DNA of 64,000 bases from Marinobacterium_E sp035458585 (GTDB lineage Bacteria; Pseudomonadota; Gammaproteobacteria; Pseudomonadales; Balneatricaceae). A program made the translations under genes and the position numbers. This document shows positions 8,153-16,463 of this stretch, piece after piece. The notes under the pieces are model-generated. The model saw only the letters and a list, made by a program, of their open reading frames with translations, was not told where the DNA came from and made no database searches. Location: assembly GCA_035458585.1 (NCBI GenBank), contig DATHZN010000045.1, positions 46,879-110,878 of the forward strand, in the 5' to 3' direction. How positions within the stretch are numbered: position 1 is the first letter of the stretch; each line of letters starts with the position of its first letter.

Positions 8153-9079
8153 TCAACCAGAGCTTCCCAGGGTCTCCAGATGTGCAAAGACCTGTGCGGC
8201 AACGGGTGATAAGGGAGCTCCAGCGGGCCGAATGATATAAGCCGGAAGCACCTCAATTTTTTCATCAACGCAGAGCGCTTGAATCTTCGCACCAAGCCCT
8301 TTAGTGCAGAGCATCTCATAGACTTCTCGGCTTAAAGGAACAATGGCATCGGAGTTGGCCAAAAAAGATAACATGGCCAGCAAAGCGGACGCATTAATCA
8401 CTTGCTCAGGAGGTCGCAGACCCCTTTGTAGAAATACAGACTCAACCGCCATTCTCAGCGGCGATCCGCGCTCCTGCATTACCCAAGGAAAGACGCGTAA
8501 CTCGCTCAACTTAACCTTCTCGCAAGTGTAGAGCGGATGCTGCTCTCCAACACAAAGACTGACCTCTTCACTCGAGATCGGTGTTAGATGAAAGTCTTTA
8601 ACTCTATCCTCCACTCCTAATCGACCGACTACAAAGTCCAGCGAACCTTCACGTAATCCTCGCAGCAGGGCGGTTGAGGGAGCGACCTCAACGCTGAGTT
8701 CTATATTCGGGAAGCGCTGCTGAACCTGAGCTAGTCCAGGTACAACAAAACCCGCCGCAGGCCCGGTCACCGTGCCGACTCGCACCTGTCCAGAGTAACC
8801 GTGGACCGCGTTATCAAGGTCTAACTCTAGTGCTTCAAGCTCGGCTAAAATGGTACGTCCATGGCGAATCAACGCCTGACCTGCTTCCGTCGGTTCCATC
8901 CATTTGGTGCGTCGAATAAAGAGAACCGCATTCAACCTAGACTCTAATTCTGACAAAGTTCGAGAGGCTGAGGGCTGAGAGATCGCCAACTGCTCTGCAG
9001 CTAGACCTAACTGTTCGTGTTCCGCTATGGCGACCACAAGACGCAGATGATTGGGTTTAATTCGGCGCGACAAACGCAT
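8153..9079 (-). CDS. LysR-family transcriptional regulator of the sugar operon
   Basis: 308 residues from ATG 9079, 5 nt after GGGGAG. The N-terminal HTH (LRLVVAIAEHEQLGLAAEQLAISQPSASRTLSELE split over residues 12-47) and a two-lobed effector domain (GQVRVGTVTGPAAGF; VGRLGVED) are standard LTTR. The layout, divergent from a dehydratase/dehydrogenase/epimerase operon with 117 bp between starts, is the classic LTTR arrangement. It probably senses a sugar or sugar acid, as GbpR-type regulators do in galactose/arabinose oxidation. Ligand identity is inference. Confidence 0.9.
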   Translation of the reverse strand: MRLSRRIKPNHLRLVVAIAEHEQLGLAAEQLAISQPSASRTLSELESRLNAVLFIRRTKWMEPTEAGQALIRHGRTILAELEALELDLDNAVHGYSGQVRVGTVTGPAAGFVVPGLAQVQQRFPNIELSVEVAPSTALLRGLREGSLDFVVGRLGVEDRVKDFHLTPISSEEVSLCVGEQHPLYTCEKVKLSELRVFPWVMQERGSPLRMAVESVFLQRGLRPPEQVINASALLAMLSFLANSDAIVPLSREVYEMLCTKGLGAKIQALCVDEKIEVLPAYIIRPAGAPLSPVAAQVFAHLETLGSSG

Positions 9080-9096
9080 CAATACTCCCCCCTATA

Positions 9097-9114
9097 CATA
9101 ACAATTAAGTTATG
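9097..9114. promoter_or_regulatory. CATAAC-N6-GTTATG inverted repeat between LysR gene and sugar operon
   Basis: A perfect 6-bp inverted repeat with a 6-bp AT spacer lies 18 bp before the LysR start and about 83 bp before the dehydratase start. Position and dyad form fit an LTTR recognition site that would autoregulate the regulator gene and activate the divergent operon. No -35/-10 pair was assigned with confidence. Confidence 0.5.
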
Positions 9115-9196
9115 AAATTTATTAAAAAAGTAACTTTACTGTAATATCAAAATTAGGGAACCTCAAACCTATGCCCTCCCCTTTTAGGTATTCGAC

Positions 9197-10939
9197 ATGA
9201 TCTTTAAACCTGCAAAATGGCCCCGCAAACTTCGCTCTCAAGAGTGGTTTTCTGGAAACAGTCGTGACACGATCTACCACCGCGGTTGGATGAAAAACCA
9301 GGGCATCCCGCACGACCTGTTTGATGGCCGCCCTGTTATCGGGATACTGAATACCTGGTCAGAACTCACCCCGTGTAACGCCCATCTGCGAGATCTGGCA
9401 GAGCGTGTAAAGCACGGTATTTACGAGGCTGGCGGATTCCCTGTTGAAGTACCCGTTTTTTCAGCTGCAGAGTCTAGCTTTCGCCCCACTGCAATGATGT
9501 TCCGTAACCTTGCATCCATGGCAGTTGAAGAAGCTATGCGCGGTCAGCCTATGGACGGCGCTGTTCTGCTCGTTGGGTGTGATAAGACTACGCCGAGCTT
9601 ACTAATGGGAGCTGCCTCAACCGACCTGCCCTCTATCGTTGTCAGCGGTGGTCCAATGCTAAATGGTTACTACGCAAATGAACGGGTTGGCTCGGGTACA
9701 CATCTGTGGAAGTTTTCCGAAGCCGTGAAAGCTGGGGAGATGACACAAGAGGAGTTCCTCGAAGCAGAGGAGTCGATGTCACGCAGCCCGGGTAGTTGTA
9801 ACACCATGGGTACAGCATCCACCATGGCCTCAATGGCAGAAGCTCTGGGTATGGCGCTTTCAGGCAATGCAGCTATTCCAGCGGTTGACAGTCGAAGACG
9901 CGTGATGGCACAGCTGAGCGGACGTCGAATCGTACAGATGGTCAAAGATGATCTGAAACCCTCAGATATTATGACCAGAAACGCCTTCGAGAACGCGATC
10001 CGCACTAACGGTGCAATTGGTGGATCCACCAACGCGGTCATACACATCCTGGCAATTGCCGGACGTGTGGGTGTTGATCTGACACTCGATGATTGGGACC
10101 GCGTCGGAAGAGAAGTCTCTACAATCGTTAACCTAATGCCATCAGGTCAGTATCTGATGGAAGAGTTTTTCTATGCAGGTGGTCTGCCAGTTGTGCTGCA
10201 ACGCCTCGGCCAAGCAGGCTTGCTTCATAAAGATGCTCTAACTGCATCCGGTCGAACGATCTGGGATGAGGTCAAAAATGTCCGTAACCACAACCCCGAC
10301 GTAATTTTACCGGCGGACAAGCCCCTTACAAAACATGGAGGTATCGCTGTACTGCGAGGTAATTTAGCGCCTAAAGGAGCTGTTCTAAAACCCTCAGCCG
10401 CATCGGCTCACCTTATGCAGCACCGCGGTCGCGCTGTCGTTTTTGAAGATATCGATGACTATAAATCCCGCATCAACAACGACGACCTCGACGTGGATGA
10501 AAATTGTATTCTGGTATTGAAAAACTGTGGCCCCAAGGGTTATCCAGGGATGGCTGAAGTCGGCAATATGGGGCTGCCACCTAAAGTACTTAAAAAGGGT
10601 ATCACCGACATGATTCGAATATCTGATGCTCGAATGTCTGGTACCGCCTACGGTACTGTGATTCTGCACACCTCACCCGAAGCCGCTGCAGGTGGCCCAC
10701 TGGCAGTGGTGCAAAACGGTGATATTATCGAGGTGGATGTGGCTAATCGACGCCTGCATCTGGATATCTCAGATGAGGAACTCGCCGAGCGTTTGGCTAA
10801 CTGGCGCCCCAATCTAATTGCTACAGACTCAGGGTATGCCTGGTTGCATCAGAATCATGTAGAAGGTGCAGATACGGGCGCCGATCTTGACTTCCTGAAA
10901 GGATGTCGCGGCTCACCTGTCGGTAAGGACGCACATTGA
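9197..10939 (+). CDS. IlvD/Edd-family sugar-acid dehydratase (pentonate/hexonate type)
   Basis: 580 residues. The family dehydrates 2,3-dihydroxy acids with an Fe-S cluster: dihydroxyacids (IlvD), 6-phosphogluconate (Edd) or free pentonates/hexonates. Seen here are GILNTWSELTPCNAHL, GCDKTTPSLLMG, RSPGSCNTMGTASTM, GGSTNAVIH and KNCGPKGYPGMAEVGN, with cluster-type Cys in TPCN, GCDK and GSCN. The N-terminus (RSQEWFSGNSRDTIYHRGWMKNQG, in two pieces) resembles L-arabinonate/D-galactonate dehydratases rather than IlvD. The next two genes, an aldose dehydrogenase and an aldose epimerase, support a sugar acid substrate. It yields a 2-keto-3-deoxy acid; the enzymes for the following steps are not in the window. 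Confidence 0.88.
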   Translation: MIFKPAKWPRKLRSQEWFSGNSRDTIYHRGWMKNQGIPHDLFDGRPVIGILNTWSELTPCNAHLRDLAERVKHGIYEAGGFPVEVPVFSAAESSFRPTAMMFRNLASMAVEEAMRGQPMDGAVLLVGCDKTTPSLLMGAASTDLPSIVVSGGPMLNGYYANERVGSGTHLWKFSEAVKAGEMTQEEFLEAEESMSRSPGSCNTMGTASTMASMAEALGMALSGNAAIPAVDSRRRVMAQLSGRRIVQMVKDDLKPSDIMTRNAFENAIRTNGAIGGSTNAVIHILAIAGRVGVDLTLDDWDRVGREVSTIVNLMPSGQYLMEEFFYAGGLPVVLQRLGQAGLLHKDALTASGRTIWDEVKNVRNHNPDVILPADKPLTKHGGIAVLRGNLAPKGAVLKPSAASAHLMQHRGRAVVFEDIDDYKSRINNDDLDVDENCILVLKNCGPKGYPGMAEVGNMGLPPKVLKKGITDMIRISDARMSGTAYGTVILHTSPEAAAGGPLAVVQNGDIIEVDVANRRLHLDISDEELAERLANWRPNLIATDSGYAWLHQNHVEGADTGADLDFLKGCRGSPVGKDAH

Positions 10940-11877
10940 TGAGTATTAAAATAGCGGTGGTTGGTCTGGGCAAAATAGCTCAGGATCAGCATCTTCCGGC
11001 AATCGCAGCCAACGAAAGCTGGGAACTAGGCGCCACAGTTTCGACATCAACCTCTGTTTCAGGGGTCGAAAATTACGGCACCTTGAACGAGCTTCTTGAT
11101 GCCAGACCCGATATAGAGGTGATCTCTCTATGCGTTCCTCCGGCGCCCCGTTTTGACCTCGCAGTTGCCGCACTGAATGCTGGCAAGCATCTGATGCTGG
11201 AGAAGCCCCCGGGAGCCACACTCACAGAGTGTATTTTGCTACGGGAACTAGCTGCAGAGAGGGGACTGACGCTATTTACGACCTGGCATTCGCGTGAAGC
11301 CCACCAGGTTGATCTGGCTAAAACCTGGCTCAGTGATAAGCAGATCAGCTCCTTTAAGATTGATTGGCGCGAAGATGTACGCCGCTGGCATCCGGGACAA
11401 CGATGGATTTGGGAACCAGGCGGTATGGGGGTACTGGACCCAGGCATCAATGCATTATCAATCCTGACAAAGATTCTGCCTGTCGCAGTGCGAGTTACCA
11501 GCGCTGAGCTTAGTTTTCCACAAAACTGCCAGACACCTATTGCCGTCGATATGCAGATGCGCAGCCACCAGGATATCAAGGGCCGGGCCAACTTCGATTG
11601 GCGCCAACAGGGCGACCAAATTTGGGATATCCAAGTCATCACTGACCGAGGCGTGTTAGAGCTGAAAGAGGGCGGTGCACAGCTCTTCATCGATGGTACT
11701 AAACAGGATGAAAACCTGACACAAGATGAGCCTGACGGGGAGTACCCACGTCTTTATGCTGCTATGCATAAGCTGGTGACCAGCCAAACCAGCGACATTG
11801 ATTTGCGGCCTCAGCAACTGATCGCCGATGCGATGATGCTAGGTTCAAGGGTGGTGGTAGAACCCTTCGTATTTTAA
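10939..11877 (+). CDS. Gfo/Idh/MocA-family D-galactose / L-arabinose 1-dehydrogenase
   Basis: 312 residues, ATG overlapping the dehydratase stop by one base, with AAGGA upstream. A Rossmann fingerprint (VVGLGKIAQDQHLPAI) opens the protein, followed by LEKPPGAT (the catalytic Lys region EKP) and DVRRWHPGQRWIWEPGG plus LDPGINALSIL. This string of motifs closely resembles the Azospirillum L-arabinose/D-galactose 1-dehydrogenase as I remember it. It oxidises the aldose to its lactone with NAD(P)+, feeding a lactonase (not seen here) and the dehydratase upstream. Galactose versus arabinose preference cannot be read by eye. Confidence 0.85.
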   Translation: MSIKIAVVGLGKIAQDQHLPAIAANESWELGATVSTSTSVSGVENYGTLNELLDARPDIEVISLCVPPAPRFDLAVAALNAGKHLMLEKPPGATLTECILLRELAAERGLTLFTTWHSREAHQVDLAKTWLSDKQISSFKIDWREDVRRWHPGQRWIWEPGGMGVLDPGINALSILTKILPVAVRVTSAELSFPQNCQTPIAVDMQMRSHQDIKGRANFDWRQQGDQIWDIQVITDRGVLELKEGGAQLFIDGTKQDENLTQDEPDGEYPRLYAAMHKLVTSQTSDIDLRPQQLIADAMMLGSRVVVEPFVF

Positions 11878-11883
11878 TTGAGT

Positions 11884-12822
11884 ATGAATCACGCTGTCAG
11901 AAGCTACCGTATTAAAGCAGGTCGCCTGAGTGCTCTGGTAAGCCCCTATGGTGCAATGCTTCAGGGACTTTATTTGGAGGGGCACCAACACTCACTGGTT
12001 TTAGGCTCGAACGAACCGGAGCTCTATCGCAGGGACCTGCGGTATGCCGGTGCGATCATCGGACCCGTGGCAAATCGCATCAGTCGCGGCCGCTTCACAC
12101 TGGGCGGTAAGCAGTACCAGGTTGATCAGAACTTCTTGGAAAAACACTGTCTGCACAGCGGACATTGGAGCACAGCCGATCGCATCTGGGATTTGCAGGA
12201 GCTGACACCAAGCTCCGCTCGATTTGGATTGCAGCTAAAAGCGCTTGAATCAGGGTTTCCTGGCCCGATGCAGGTGACCGCAGAGTACCGAATTAGAGAG
12301 AGCAACCAGCTCGAGTTGCAGATCGACGTTAGCAGTGATGAGCTCATCCCCTGTAACTGGGCGCATCACTGCTACTTTCATCTGGATAGTTCAAACAATC
12401 TTAATAACCACCAGCTGCAGGTCTTCGCCGATAGCTACCTCCCCGTAGACAGTGAGCTCATTCCGACAGGTGAAATCCGATCGGTCGCAGGCAGCCGATT
12501 TGATCTACGCTTACCAAAGTCGCTTGAACAAGCAGCATTTGATCACAATTTCTGTACGGCTACTGCACGAGCTGAACAACCGTTACAGCAAGCGAAACTC
12601 AGCTCAAGCGCCTCTGGAGTAGAGCTAGTGATTGAATCCACTGAGCCTGGTTTGCAAGTATACACCGGCGATCATCTGATACTTCGCAATACTGGTTTGG
12701 CAGGGGTTGCACTAGAACCTCAGGGTTGGCCTGATGCACTCAACCGGTCTCATTTTCCTTCTATTGCGTTGCCGGCCAAGCAGAGATATCGGCAGTTCGT
12801 ACGCTACTCTTTGTCAGACTGA
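11884..12822 (+). CDS. Aldose 1-epimerase (mutarotase)
   Basis: GalM-like beta-sandwich protein of 312 residues. Visible marks are GAIIGPVANRISRGRF (GPYGNRI-like block), LHSGHW with the catalytic His, NWAHHCYFHLD corresponding to the T-N-H-xYFNL block, and a final LEPQGWPDALN with the conserved E-x-Q region. It interconverts alpha and beta anomers so the dehydrogenase upstream gets the right one. Start is ATG 11884; TTG 11878 is in frame and possible, neither has a strong ribosome site. The 3' end overlaps the tail of the convergent hybrid kinase gene by 19 bases. Confidence 0.85.
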   Translation: MNHAVRSYRIKAGRLSALVSPYGAMLQGLYLEGHQHSLVLGSNEPELYRRDLRYAGAIIGPVANRISRGRFTLGGKQYQVDQNFLEKHCLHSGHWSTADRIWDLQELTPSSARFGLQLKALESGFPGPMQVTAEYRIRESNQLELQIDVSSDELIPCNWAHHCYFHLDSSNNLNNHQLQVFADSYLPVDSELIPTGEIRSVAGSRFDLRLPKSLEQAAFDHNFCTATARAEQPLQQAKLSSSASGVELVIESTEPGLQVYTGDHLILRNTGLAGVALEPQGWPDALNRSHFPSIALPAKQRYRQFVRYSLSD

Positions 12823-15251
12823 AGATTGAGCGTCCCGATGAGACGTTTCAACTCATCAATATCAACCGGTTTGTTCATAACAGCATTGGCACCGACCTTC
12901 AGGAGATTGGCTGTCTCTTGCCCAAGAGTCGCTGCAGTGAGGCCAATAACAGGATGTAAGTAGCTCCTCTGCCGCATCTCCCTTACCAAATCTATACCGT
13001 TCATCTCTGGCATGAAGATATCAGTCAAGACGAGATCAATCGGGGTCTCACTCAGTATGCTCAATGCTTGTTTACCATTTTTGGCGATTCGTAATCTTTT
13101 GCACTCACCCGTCAGCAAGGTCGCAGTCATTTGCAGAATCCCGGGATCATCTTCTACCAACAGCACAGATAAGTGTTTCATTTCGTCCAGCGATAATTTT
13201 ATTTCAGCCCCAGATCCAACACTGTCCTCAGCGGCAAGCTCTGCAGTCCAGGTCAGCACAAATCTCGCGCCGCCACTTTGACCGTTCTCGTAGTGCAACT
13301 CCCCGCCCATCATTGTGGCTATTTGACGGCAAACGAATAGCCCGAGGCCAGTTCCACTCATGGCGCCCTCACCTCTTACGTAGGGCTCGAACAAGCGCTC
13401 AATTTCATTCTCTGGTATACCTCGCCCATCATCTTCGACGACAAGTGTGATTTTCAGATGAGAGCCATCCAACTCGTCGTTGCGGGCAATCAAACGAACA
13501 GCCGTACCACCAGAATGTATGATGGCATTCTTCACAAGATTAGATATCAGCTGTTTCAACGGCCCCTGCATCAGCATCGTACGCTGCTCAGTTAACGCGC
13601 TACAGTCTGCCGTCAGTTCTAGCCCCTCATCCTTGGCAAGTGTTAAGAGGATCGCGACCTGATTGGCTATAAGCTCGCAGGGCAATGTCGGGGATAGATC
13701 ACGCGAGACCAGCTGGTCAGGCTGAGAAACAGTGCGCAGCGTATCCACAACCCCCAGAAGTTGGTCCACACTAGACTCGAATAGCTTACGATCCAACTGA
13801 CCGAGCCCTTTACGTTCCTGCTCGAGCTGCATTTTTAAGATTGCCGCAGGCGTACGCATCTCATGCGCTATCACCGCGTACATATCCTTCTCGCGCCGCT
13901 GCTGACGCAAAGACTCCTCGTGCTTCGCGCGAGTCTCCTCCTGAGCTTGCATCAGATCAGTCACTTCGATATTGCTGACATTAATAACTGCCAGATTGCC
14001 ATCCTCGTCAAAACCGGGCCAGTAGCTGAGTTCGAACCACCTACCCGCCCGCGGTCCAGCCGATGCCAGGCAGCGGGTTTTGAATGACGTTTGAGTCTCT
14101 ATAACTCGTTGTAAAGAGCTATCATGAAACGACATATGGTCCGGATGTATGAGACTCTTGAACTCGCTATAGGGAATTGAGCCACCGGGATCCAGGTTCC
14201 AGCGAAGTGCGAATTGACGATTGTAGATCAGCGACCAGTCATGCAGCGAGAGTTGCCAATAGACCATGTCTAACTGATCACAAACGCTATCAAACTTCTC
14301 GATCTCTGCTTTCAAATGGCGCTGCTCGCTCGCTTGAATTTGTAATGACAAGAGAAGTTGCTCTCTCACTGCAACCTCATCGTCAATATTCTGCGAGAAT
14401 CCAATACGATGAAGCTCACCGGACTCATCACGATATTCGTAGATCGTTTGCTCCCTCAACCAACGCCATGGCTGCAGCGGATCCCCATCGGGTAGCCTGA
14501 CTCTGAACTCCGTTGGTATCGCGAGGTGCTCAAGATTCCGCTGTAACAATACCCGGTACTGCGGATCTACCAATTCGAGCCAACGACTGGCGTTTATAAA
14601 CTCGTTATTTTGATCATCGTGGGAGTAGATAAATTTACCCTCTCCACTGCTGACACGCAGATCAAAAACATTGATTTTAGCGGCAGACAGAACCCCTCTC
14701 AGTGTCCCATCTAAGGTCCTGAGTTCACTTTGAGACCGGTTGAGCAACTCAATATATTTTCTGACAAAGAAAAGCAGCAGAATAAGACTCACCAGTGTTA
14801 TCGCGGAGCGACCCACCACCGCTGCATCTAGATGAGGCTGAAATTTCAGGAGCAGAAACATCAGTCCCACTGAGCCAATTGAGTAGATAATCAGGTAGGT
14901 GTAATGCCCCAAAGCATAGAGACCTGCGAGTGATACAAAAGCAGGCAGGAGGATAGTGGCCAATTCGCCATTGACCCAGATCACTACCCACATTAACAGT
15001 CCAGAGCCAAGGATTAACCTTTCGCTCCATACCAAAAGTCGGCTGTAGCCCATACGAATCGAGATTATGTGTAGCAAAAGAAAGCACAATAATAGCGAGA
15101 CAAAGAGGCCGGGAGGGACCCGCGCGTTTTCAGGTGGAACAGCCAAAAGAAACAGACCACTGGCTAAGGTGACAGCCAACGTAAAATAGTCGATGAGCAA
15201 GCGAAACTGATCTAAAGGATTTCTCGGGCTGTTATTGTTTTTATTATCCAT
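12804..15251 (-). CDS. Membrane hybrid histidine kinase with PAS-like sensors and C-terminal receiver
   Basis: 815 residues; ATG 15251 has AAGGA at 6 nt. Order: about six hydrophobic segments (residues 25-170), two PAS-like domains (about 185-300 and 330-435), HisKA with AHEMRTP (His near 462), HATPase (NAIIHSGG, DDGRGIP, GTGLGLFVC, about 560-680), then a receiver (LLVEDD, phospho-acceptor in LVLTDIFMP near 743, and K of NKPVD). No output domain or adjacent response regulator is present, so its partner is unknown. It shares its PAS-like segment (GEG+F+Y, WLE...PQYR, IGFSQ+I) with the kinase at 56659-58875, showing common ancestry. It faces the sugar operon tail to tail. Confidence 0.9.
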   Translation of the reverse strand: MDNKNNNSPRNPLDQFRLLIDYFTLAVTLASGLFLLAVPPENARVPPGLFVSLLLCFLLLHIISIRMGYSRLLVWSERLILGSGLLMWVVIWVNGELATILLPAFVSLAGLYALGHYTYLIIYSIGSVGLMFLLLKFQPHLDAAVVGRSAITLVSLILLLFFVRKYIELLNRSQSELRTLDGTLRGVLSAAKINVFDLRVSSGEGKFIYSHDDQNNEFINASRWLELVDPQYRVLLQRNLEHLAIPTEFRVRLPDGDPLQPWRWLREQTIYEYRDESGELHRIGFSQNIDDEVAVREQLLLSLQIQASEQRHLKAEIEKFDSVCDQLDMVYWQLSLHDWSLIYNRQFALRWNLDPGGSIPYSEFKSLIHPDHMSFHDSSLQRVIETQTSFKTRCLASAGPRAGRWFELSYWPGFDEDGNLAVINVSNIEVTDLMQAQEETRAKHEESLRQQRREKDMYAVIAHEMRTPAAILKMQLEQERKGLGQLDRKLFESSVDQLLGVVDTLRTVSQPDQLVSRDLSPTLPCELIANQVAILLTLAKDEGLELTADCSALTEQRTMLMQGPLKQLISNLVKNAIIHSGGTAVRLIARNDELDGSHLKITLVVEDDGRGIPENEIERLFEPYVRGEGAMSGTGLGLFVCRQIATMMGGELHYENGQSGGARFVLTWTAELAAEDSVGSGAEIKLSLDEMKHLSVLLVEDDPGILQMTATLLTGECKRLRIAKNGKQALSILSETPIDLVLTDIFMPEMNGIDLVREMRQRSYLHPVIGLTAATLGQETANLLKVGANAVMNKPVDIDELKRLIGTLNLQSDKE

Positions 15252-16079
15252 GGCGTTTCCTTTATCGCGCCTACGCGTCCTACACAATAATCCATGCAAA
15301 AGAGGAAAGCGAACACGGGGTAGCGACTTATATAAGAGTCTATTCTCTGATCTGCATCACCCGCCATGTAAAACTCACCGATTCGCTGGACAATCCTGAA
15401 GTCGCTGATCTGGAAAATCGCTTCACACATCAAGCAAACACCTGATTAGTGACTCGTTTTCAGAGCTCTACTCATCGCGATGAACAGAGGCATTGAGAAG
15501 AGCAAACACAACTCGATGACACGCGTATAGAGCCTCTGAAAGGCTCACTGAAATATCGACGGTAATCTAGTCTCATCAAAACGCGCCACAGAAACCTGGC
15601 TGAAATACAGAAGCACTTGCGCCGCAGAGGTAAAAGAACGTCTGTAATTCAACTTAGTTGAATTCGCATCCCAATTCCCAAACCTCAATTCAATCCAAAC
15701 CCAGTCAGATACAGCCACGAAGATCGACAAACTTTCGTGCCAGTTTTAGCGAGTCTTTCAAACAATAAAAATCTCCAACAACGGCAGCGAGACACCTATC
15801 AAGATTAACTAATAACTAATCAAAAATATTTAATGATATATCACATCAACATTAAAAAATTTCACTTAAAACACACCCCAAGACGCCTGAATAACCGTTT
15901 AAAAACAATAAGTTAAAAGAGACACCCGAACACCTGAAAATACAAATTCATCGATAACGTAAGGTATTGATTTTATTGAGTTTTTAAGGCGGTTTAATAC
16001 CTAAATCAATTTGTGATTTATCAATATTTATTTTATAATTATCAATACTATTAAAATGATTAGTCAGGAGTCTTTTGAG
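15252..16079. other. 828-bp gene-poor, AT-rich spacer
   Basis: No convincing gene. Two minus-strand frames (15212-15433 and 15545-15730) lack ribosome sites and recognisable motifs. The right third (about 15800-16060) is strongly AT-rich and holds two direct repeats TTATCAATA at 16018-16026 and 16039-16047, 21 bp apart, and an inverted TATTGAT at 15964-15970. The segment likely contains promoters for the kinase (leftward) and the small gene (rightward). Confidence 0.6.
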
Positions 16080-16340
16080 ATGCAGGAAAAAGAGATTCGA
16101 TTACTCTTCAAGGCGGGTGTTTTTGAGAGTGCACAGTGTGCTCCAATCTCCATGACACGGGGCTGGACACTGCGTTTTTTGACACGTGACGGGGAGACTA
16201 TTCAGCTGGAGTTACAGCGTTCGAAGAAAGAGCGTGAGTTCAAAAGCCTAGATGGTGCAGCAGCGGTGGCTAAGCGAATAGGCTTTGACTGGTTGCAGGT
16301 ACGTCTTGGCGAACTAGAGTGGCGTGAGAAGGTAGGCTAA
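16080..16340 (+). CDS. Small conserved-looking protein of unknown function (86 aa)
   Basis: ATG 16080 is preferred over ATG 16056 because AGGAG lies 9 nt before it. The 86-residue product is charged, with an N-terminal KEIRLLFKAGVFESA helix, a strand-rich middle (TRGWTLRFLTRDGETIQLEL) and an FKSLDGAAAVAKRIGF motif. This organisation reminds me of small ParC/KfrB-like partition-associated proteins of plasmids, but there is no parA/parB nearby, so this is only a resemblance. No signal peptide or membrane segment. Base composition is ordinary compared with the AT-rich spacer upstream. Confidence 0.65.
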   Translation: MQEKEIRLLFKAGVFESAQCAPISMTRGWTLRFLTRDGETIQLELQRSKKEREFKSLDGAAAVAKRIGFDWLQVRLGELEWREKVG

Positions 16341-16394
16341 AGATCAGAGCAACAACCATGGCTCTGACAGTCTTGGCTGACCTGTGTGGCCCGT

Positions 16395-16428
16395 AAAAGA
16401 AAAAGCCGGACGCTAGAACGTCCGGCTT
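16395..16428 (-). terminator. Intrinsic terminator of the sulfurtransferase gene
   Basis: Perfect 10-bp stem AAGCCGGACG / CGTCCGGCTT (16403-16412 and 16419-16428) with loop ctagaa. Read on the minus strand it is followed by a T-rich run (TTTCTTTT), as expected for termination of leftward transcription from the gene at 16464-17297. Confidence 0.85.
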
Positions 16429-16463
16429 GAAAACCAGGGTTAGGCTAAGCAGGCAGGGGGCAC

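Noticed and set aside
15212..15730. Two minus-strand frames of 61 and 73 codons in the large spacer
   Set aside because: No ribosome site, no recognisable motif, and one overlaps the kinase start region.
16080..16340. Plasmid partition gene marking an integrated plasmid
   Set aside because: Only a loose motif resemblance; no parA, parB, replication or transfer genes nearby.
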